DNA of 64,000 nucleotides from Lamellibrachia satsuma. Lineage: Eukaryota > Annelida > Polychaeta > Sabellida > Siboglinidae. Below the pieces are notes generated by a model. The model was not told the DNA's origin. It saw only the letters and a list, made by a program, of their open reading frames with translations, and did not search any database. The translations under genes and the position numbers were made by a program. The DNA lies in assembly GCA_033239005.1 (NCBI GenBank), contig BSQZ01000105.1:848501-912500 (forward strand), in the 5' to 3' direction. Of this stretch, positions 36,901 to 45,900 are shown one piece after another; positions within the stretch are counted from its first letter, which is position 1; every line of letters starts with the position of its first letter.

Positions 36901-39900
36901 TGGGTATTTGGGGGGGGCGAGAAGGTCAGCCACAACCCCCAACCTTCCGCAGTGGTGGAATTAGTGAGCTGGGTAGGACAAGATTAATGACCCCATTTGA
37001 CCTTAATTTGCACGGGATCGGAGATTTCGTGAGATAGTAGTTAGTGTACCATTAACATTTAGTGATAGTATTTAGTGCACCATTCTGAAACTGAAGTATC
37101 GCATTCGACATATTAAGTGTACACCCCCATTTTTTTCAGTGACGATAGAAATCGAAAGTTCCACCTATATCAGCTCTGGTATCTTTTTGACCAAAAAAAC
37201 AGTGGTGCCCACCGGCAAAACAAAATCAACAACAGTTTTTAGTTTTGCCATTCTGAAACTAATGTATTTGCTTTACCATTCTAAAACTTAAGTATTTGCT
37301 TTACCATTCTAAAACTGAAGTATTTGCTTTACCATTCTGAAACTGAAGTATTTGCTTTACCATTCTGAAACTGAAGTATTTGCTTTACCATTCTGAAACT
37401 GAAGTATTTGCTTTACCATTCTGGAACTGATGGAAGTGTTCGAGAACCAACTCCTCCAACTTGGCCATCTTGGGGTGTCCCGCAGCCAGGGATGTGGTCG
37501 ACTCCCTCTCCCCGGGGGTCTGCTGGGTGTGGGGCACGGCGGGCCTGAAACCAGCAGACAACAGCTTTTTGGGTCCTCTGTGGTGGGTACAGACTACTAT
37601 TGTTTTTTTATTTAAACCAATGCTAAAAGTCGGTCATGCAATGTGCACAACGGTACAATTCCACACTATGCACAACATTACAATTCCACACTATGCACAA
37701 TGTTACAATTCCACAATGTGCACAACGCTACAATTCCACACTATGCACAACATTACAATTCCACACTATGCACAATGTTACAATTCCACACAGTGCACAA
37801 TGTTACAATTCTGCACTGTGCACAATGTTACAATTCCACACTATGCACAACATTACAATTCCACACTGCGCACAACATTACAATTCCACACTATGCACAA
37901 TGTTACAATTCCACACTATGCACAATGTTACAATTCCACACTGTGCACAATGTTACAATACCACACTGTGCACAACGTTACAATTCCACACTGTGAACAA
38001 CGTTACAATTCTGCACTGTGAACAACGTTACAATTCCACACTGTGGACAACGTTACAATTCCACACTGTGCACAACGTTACACTCGCACACTGTGAACAA
38101 CGTTACAATTTAAGTCAGGGCACAGCATAAATGTTGCAGTCTGCAACAGTGCCATTTTCCATGTTCATAAACTACTTACTACTTTTAGGATGCAAAAAAT
38201 CCTCGAAAGTGGGTACCATCTCATAATCACTAGCAGTTGTGAGTTTCAAGAAAATTAACATGGAAGATGCTACCAGCCAAAACACACTGGATCCTGTCTT
38301 CATACACAGTGAATCCTTCCAGCACTGACACATGCTGTGGCCCAGGTTCCAAGGTTTTAATATGTATCTTCATGTCAATTATATTTTTAAAGCACTCATG
38401 ATTAGATTCGAAAGTAATCATTATTAGTTATGTAATCATACTCATACTCGATCGTTATCAGTTGTAATGTAATGTAATCATACTCATAATTTTGTACAGT
38501 AATCATAATAGATTACGTTTGTGTTTTACTTGTCCCATCTGTGAGTCTGTGTGAAGGTTAGTAAAGCTATTACATTTGTCCACATGAAAAAGAATTTTGG
38601 TTCTTTTTATTTAACATTTGGTAACAGGAAACAACACTTTAAGCAGCAAAGATATGACACCATGAGAAAATGAAACAAGAGTGCTAAAAACTGCACTGGT
38701 GAATTTGTCTGGGGACATGTCATTATCCGTTTTTTCCATAGGTGACCATGTTAATGTTTTTTAGTTCCGTAAACAAAATAACAATTCAGATTTTATCACA
38801 ATGGCACACATTGCTGCCTGTCATGTCACTGACTTGCTGTAGAGCTTTTGTAAAGTCCTACAATTTTTTCTCTTGAGAAAATCAACATAGCAGATGTTCC
38901 CCCTTCAGATGTCAACAAAAACAGGAAGATTTTGTCTACATATGCAGTGATCCTTCCATCACTACAAACTAGCAACTAGAAATGTAATCCTGTGCACAGC
39001 AGAAGTGTCGTAGTCTCCAAAGGTGCCCCTTCCCTGCTCAGAAACTATTTTTTCAGGGTGCAAAAATCCTTGAAAGGGGCACCATTTCAAAACCACTGGC
39101 ACTAGATTCGCATGCCATGGACTTGGAAGTGAAATAGTGATCTATCCCCATCTGTCAGTACCTGATTGGCTGGAACTTTGCACAGAGGGTGTCCATGAGG
39201 TCTCGGAACCGTGAGTCTCTCTGGAGCTCGGAGCGTGTGCGTCCGTAGCCCTTCTCGCCGACCATGATGCCATGCAGGTAGTTGTAGAGCGAGCGGAGCC
39301 CATGTTGCTGGAGGAGCTCCAGTCCATGATAGAGACTGAGGCACAGAGCAAAGTCGCCCTCTACCGCTCCATAGGTGAACCGCTTAAAAAAGTATGTTCT
39401 TAATACAGTGCTGTATCTAATGTGTTATTTTTTATTTAACTCTTTCTTTTTTACAATTTATTTATTAAAGTTCTACTATGCCCATGTCATATTTTATCAA
39501 ATTTATTATTATTTATTTAGCTAATTAGTCTTATATTTACCTATTAGGTGTATACATTATATAATTAATCCATTAATTTGATCATCTATGTATTTTAAGT
39601 GCATCTGGATGGACTTTGTCCACTCCAGATATATGGCACTACACAAGTGTACTTGCTATTACTACTACTACTACCTGGTCGTTGCGACCGTTCAAAGCAC
39701 TGTACACTTTACCCTTGAACACCAACTAAAATTTTCTGGGAAGCATTCAGCAATGCCGCAATTACTGCATGAAGACTACTAACTCACATGTATCCACCAC
39801 TGTCTATAGTCTGGTTTTCTGGTAATGTGGGGAGAATGAAATTGCCCAAGCTTCAAAATAACATCAAGAGGATTCAAACCGTGGGTCTCTCAACAGAGAG

Positions 39901-42900
39901 TCCTATGTTCTAACCACAACACCACTGCAACCTACACTGATCAACAGTGATAAGATGAAGATTTAACAAGATAAGGACAAAAATATGACGAAATAAGATT
40001 AGGATAAAGATGAGATCAAACAAGACTAGAGTAAAGAAGTGATGATAATATGATAAGTGAAAGTTTTATTAAAACTGTGACAAGCAGATTTGATAATTAA
40101 ACTATGATATTATAAGAATAATAAATATCGAGGAGGGTAAATAATAAGATCGTGATAAGATCAAATATGTCGCCAAAGAAATATTTATCAGTTGATATGT
40201 TCATAGGTTCACCTTGATTGGTTCTAAGAGAAGATGCAGTGTATTACAAATAAAATAGTTTTTAGCTTAGAGATTTTTACAAGTGACAGTCAATCAATGT
40301 ATTGGTCATCACTATAAATTATCTAGATTATTTAAACACAACACAAAATACACTGTATTCATATTGACATAATTGTCTAAAGCAATGATGGGAAACTGAG
40401 GTGCAAGTGCATGTCCACTTCTTGTGCATTTACTACCTGCATGTTTTCTGGCGGGTTCTGGCGGAAAGCTTCTCTTGCCTTGAGGAGGAGGAACTTTGAG
40501 AGTTTGTCCACATTCCTCTGATATAAAACTCCATGATGCTTCAATCGGTTGACAATGACCTCAACAATCTATAAAAGAGGTTGGCGTATAACAAATTAGT
40601 CAAGTCTGAAAAATATATTGCATCCATCCTTAGGGGCTTTGTTAATAAAAAACATTCAAATAATCCCATTTTTTATAGGGTTGAACCCACCCACCCACAC
40701 CTCAATTCAAATTAAATGTACACGCATTGCCAATGTAGTGAATGGCAAGCCGATTGTTGCAAAATCAATTCCTTGCATAAAAAAACTGGGTTTAAGTATT
40801 GGATTCACAGCACCACCAGCCAAGAAATAAAAGTCGCAACATCACTAAAAAAAATAATGTGTTTAATCATAATTTATCCAAAACAACGAATCACAGCTAG
40901 CAGATTAAACATAATTATGCTTCAGTTATCAGTGAGGCATATGTTTATTTAAAAGAAGACAAAACAGCAGCATTTATTTTTTCATAATTATATAAATGTA
41001 CACCTTCATCGAGAGATTTTCCTGCCCTAATTCAAACAATGTTATCTGCAATCATTCGTCAAATGTATCACAAATTCTTGCTACCTCTAGATATTTTCCC
41101 TTGACAGCTCCGAGCTCTTCTCCGAGGGGCACGATGACCTTTTCGACCTTCCTCTCGTGGGTGTATGGCTGAATGTCGGGAGACTGCTCTGTCCTCAGCT
41201 CGATGTGAGAGATCAACAAGTTGTTGAGGACTTCTTGCACAGCCTGTAGTGTTACAAGTTCAATCTTATCATAATTGAGCAAGTGTATTTGTGTATGTTT
41301 GTATGTTTGTATATTTGTATGTATGTTTGTATGTGTGTATATTTGTATGTATGTTTGTATGTGTGTATGTATGTATGTATGTTTGTATGTATGTTTGTAT
41401 GTGTGTATGTATGTTTGTATGTGTGTATGTATGTATGTTTGTATGTATGTTTGTATGTATGTATGTTTGTATGTTATGCTACTCCTCCTAGATGCTTTGC
41501 GTCTTGGCAATTCAAACTTTCAGGGGTTCATCCATCAGTTGAATTTTTTCAAAATTCACTACAAACAATCAAATTACGTTCTGTAGTTATTATGTACAAC
41601 TGTTCACAATGCTATACACACAATTACGTACATTTGGTGACAATATCATGCATCTTTTCTTTTACTGTCCATAATACACTGTACAAGGGCTAGACCTGAC
41701 TATAAAAGCCAGTATTCCATCAGCGGTCCCTCGAAATGAGGATGACGCCTGCCAGGGGTTTGCTGTGGTTCCTGAGGTGACTCAGGAGCCCGATTCTTGA
41801 TTTGCAGATCTTATTGCTGTGGGGGCAGGAGGTTCTGAGTGGAAGGAAGATGTGCAGGTGTTGAGACATCTCCCTCTCCTTTCTCCTCTGCCGCTTCTCC
41901 GCCTCGTGAAGTAGGCGGTCAGTCTCGAAATGGGCCGGTGCCTGGTGGATGCTACGGCGCCAAAGTAGACGGTCGGCATCCATGTCCTCCCAAGTGTTGA
42001 TGTTAATATGACCTTTCTTCATGTAGTGTTTAGCAGTGTCTTTCAATCTTTTTCTCTGCCCACCACAGGTTCTCAATCCATGAGTCAGCTGGGAGAATAG
42101 TACTTGTCAGGGGAGGCGGTAGCCTGGCATTCTGACACAGTGGCCAGTCCAGCGGAGCCTCGATGCTGGTTGTAATGGCTTCAGTGAGGACGCTGGCATT
42201 GGTACGACAGTCTTCCCACTGGATGTGAAGCATCTTTCTGAGGCAATGTTGATGGACTGTCTCCAGGGTCTTCAGGTGACATCGGTAAGTAACCCAAGCC
42301 TCACTCCCGTATAGTAGAGTGATAATACAAACGGCTTTGTAGACCATCACCGTTGTCTCTTTCCTGAGGTTGTGGTCATCAAAGGCTCGGTGACGCTGAC
42401 ACAGCAGATACGGTGCTGAATTTCTGCCTTGATGGTGGCTTTCTGGGACAGGTGACTCCCTAAGTACGGGAATTGTTCGACAACTTCTAGGATTCCTCCA
42501 GGTACATTGATTTTGGAAGGTCTGGCATTGATGCCTGGGGTAGGTTGATGGATAACCTTGGTTTTTCTTATGTTAATGGACAGTCCTAGACTTTGGCAGG
42601 CTTCCGTAAAGAGGTCCATGCTAGTGTGAAGTTCTTCTGCAGAGTGGGCACGGATGGCACAGTCATCAGCATACTGAAGGTCTATGATGGCAGTCTTCAT
42701 CACCTTTGTCTTGGCCTTCAGACAACTCAGGTTAAATAGCCTCCCATCAAGCCAGTAGTCAAGTTCAACGACATGGGGAACTCGGTCATGAACGAGAAAA
42801 AGGATGGCGCATAGGTGGACAGTAAAAAGGGTCGGTGCTATAACGCATCCTTGTTTGACCCCTGTTCAGATGGTGAAAGGTCGTTTCAGTCCCATTGAAG

Positions 42901-45900
42901 AAGACAGTTGCAGTCATTTTGTCATCATGTCCCAGGATGGTGAAGTTGGCAGGGCACCCAAACCTGGATAAGACTTTCCAAAGAGCTTCACGATTGATGG
43001 ATTCGAATGCCCTGGTCAAGTCAATGAAGGCCATGAATAGTTCCTGGTTTTGTTCCCGACATTTCTCCTGAATTTGTTGGGCCACAAAAATCATATCGGT
43101 GGTTCCTCGAGATGGTCGAAAGTCACACTGAGTTTCAGGGAGTATCTCTTCGGTCAGCGGGAGCAGGCGATTCAGGAGAACTCGGGTGAGTATCTTCCCA
43201 GCAATGCATAATAGGGCGATGACTCGGTAGTTCCCAGTCTGACTTATCTCCCTTTTTGTAGAGGGTGACGACGTTAGCATTTCTTCCTGCTAAGCCGGTA
43301 TTACGTCGTAATGTTAAGAGTTGGAATCACAGAAGCCATGAAGATATTGAGTCGTAGCACCAAGTACCAAGGCACAGGATGGATATTTCTGTGAAATTTT
43401 ATAAATAATTTTTTATTGTTATCGTCAGTGACAGTCACTTGCAAACTACCAAGTTATCCCGTCCAGAGGATGGACATTTTTGCTAGTAATAAAAACTCAT
43501 TATTGATATTCTAACATAATTTTGTCATTGCATCATTTTTCTATTTCTTACTAACCCCTTAGGTGTTATAAATCACCCATGTGGATGGCTGTGATTGTAA
43601 GGGTTTCTGAAGCAAAAGTTCACAAAATCACAGTGTAAAGTTGGCAATTTAAATAACAAGTTCTTAGGCAGTGCATTATCCTAAAATGTCCACGTCACAT
43701 AAAATAAAATATAATCTATACAAAATGATTTAAAACTAAATTGTAATAAGCTAATAATTAATCTAATGAATGCCTTTGCTCCGTTATGTATAAATGTATT
43801 GCATCCCACCAATGCAGCTTATCTCTAGTTCTCAAATAACAAACTGAATTCATGTTGCACCATTTACCAGGGTGGAGTTCAGTTGTAACTGCATAATTTG
43901 TAATTAATTACACTTGCAGTGTAATTTACATTTTTACCTCAGAACGATGTAATTGTAATTGAGTTTTTATTATGCTTTCTAATAGTAGCTGACCAGTATA
44001 ACTGACCACTGTAATCTAACCCAGCCCTGACAGCAAGATCGCACGAATTAACCCAAAACGGTAAAATCTAACTAACAGAAGCACTAATGACAGATGTAGC
44101 AATTTTCCTTTTTTTGTCACACAACTGTAATATATTTGTTGAACCATTGTAACTGTAATTCATTTTTAGATATGTAATTGTATTTTTGTAAATTACAATT
44201 GTAAATGTACATAATACTGGCCATTTATACATTATTTCCCTGTTACCTTGATGTCAGTGCCCGGTGTCGCGCTCAAGGCCAGAATCCTCATGGAGACTTT
44301 GTACTTGGCCAGTTCTTTCACCACCTGTAGGAGTCAATGATCACAGTTAGATCTTGTACACCACAAAACATTATCATTTTATTAATATTTACCCATCCGG
44401 TAGGGACAAAAGCGATACAAGGCTGTATTTTCAAAAACATTATTTTATAGGGTAAAAAATAATTATATCTGTTAGACTAGCAGCTAAACAGTAAAGTGCA
44501 CAAATAGTAGTCGCTCCGATTTCACTGTTGACATTAGTATGTTCGTTGATATAGTAAATGAAGCAGAACTTCTGTTATTAAAGTACATAATGTTGAAATC
44601 ACTTCTGAACCTGCTGGTCTCAACATGTTAGACCAAATACAACTGTTCGAGAGATCATTGAAAAGGACACCATGTTCAGTGGGACTAATCAGGTCAACAC
44701 AACGACAAACTGTGAGGAAACTTATCATGTCAGAATGTTAAGTGGACGACATGAGTAATTTAGTAGATCAACGGATTTCATAATGCTTTCCTTTTAACAA
44801 AGACTATGCAAGACAGCCGCAAATAAGATAGCTCACGCATTCCACAACACATACATTAATATTTTTTATTATATTTAATATGTGAATAGAAAATCAGTAA
44901 CAGTAACAATGTGTAAGCACTTATTGCACTAGCACATAAAAGTCATCACACATCACCTGGCAGTATGCATGGTTACCAATAGCCTTGTGGGCCTCGTCCA
45001 CTACCAAACACCGGACCAGTCTCGCTGGACACGTCCCACTGCTGATATCATTCATGAGAACCTGCGGCGTGAGGTAGAAGACGCGCTTCAGTTGCCATGC
45101 TTTGCTTCGCTTCCCACGATGCATTGCACCTGTTCACAAAGAGATCCATTTCAGACAGCAAAACCAAAGAAATAACAAGAACTGTCATGCAGCAGTTGAT
45201 TGGCGCAAGCATTTAACAAAGGCCCAATTATCACAGCACTTATCTTTTTTCTTATGACCTCATCCAGTTTAATATTCAATTGACGTGGTTTCTCAACAAG
45301 TATTGAAATTTTAAATCAAATGCATGGAATGGACTCAGTGACCTGTACACGGTTACATGATCACATGATGATGTCATCATGTGCTTAGTAAACTGCATAT
45401 TAATGGTATCAATTATAAAAAGTGTATTTGTATTTGAAAACCCACATAAAAACTGTTTTATATAAACACGTAGGTGAAAACATTGAACGGTTTGAAGTTT
45501 GTCTTGTAACGAATGAAAATACATCAATCCCAGACAGGACTGATTGTACTACGCTGCTCTAACACAGCTTCGTACAACATTGTACATTCCCTATAAACGA
45601 CCTTGCCGCAAACAACTATTTTGTGACTTTGTAACGTAATAAGGTAAATCTCTTGATCTAATCAATTACCTGTCATTTCGGCTGTGTCGTCCTCAGGAAT
45701 GCCCATGATGTTGTAGCAAGCCTCAATCTGTTGTGCTACCAGTGGTTTGGTGGGAGCCATAAAAACAACCTTTCCCTGGGGATACCACCGATAAAGGTTA
45801 TACATCACCACAGCTGCAATGAACGTCTTCCCTAGACCAGTGGGTAAAGCAACGAGTGTGTTTTTAAACAGTGCTGACTGCACAATGCTGAATTGATAAT

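Noticed and set aside
37461..38130. Long His/Asn/Thr-rich open frames (117-186 codons)
   Set aside because: Product of the 25-bp repeat; all three + frames are open at once. It lies in a FANCM intron.
41700..43300. Active retrotransposon
   Set aside because: The RT blocks are spread over several frames with stops and the 5' half is missing.
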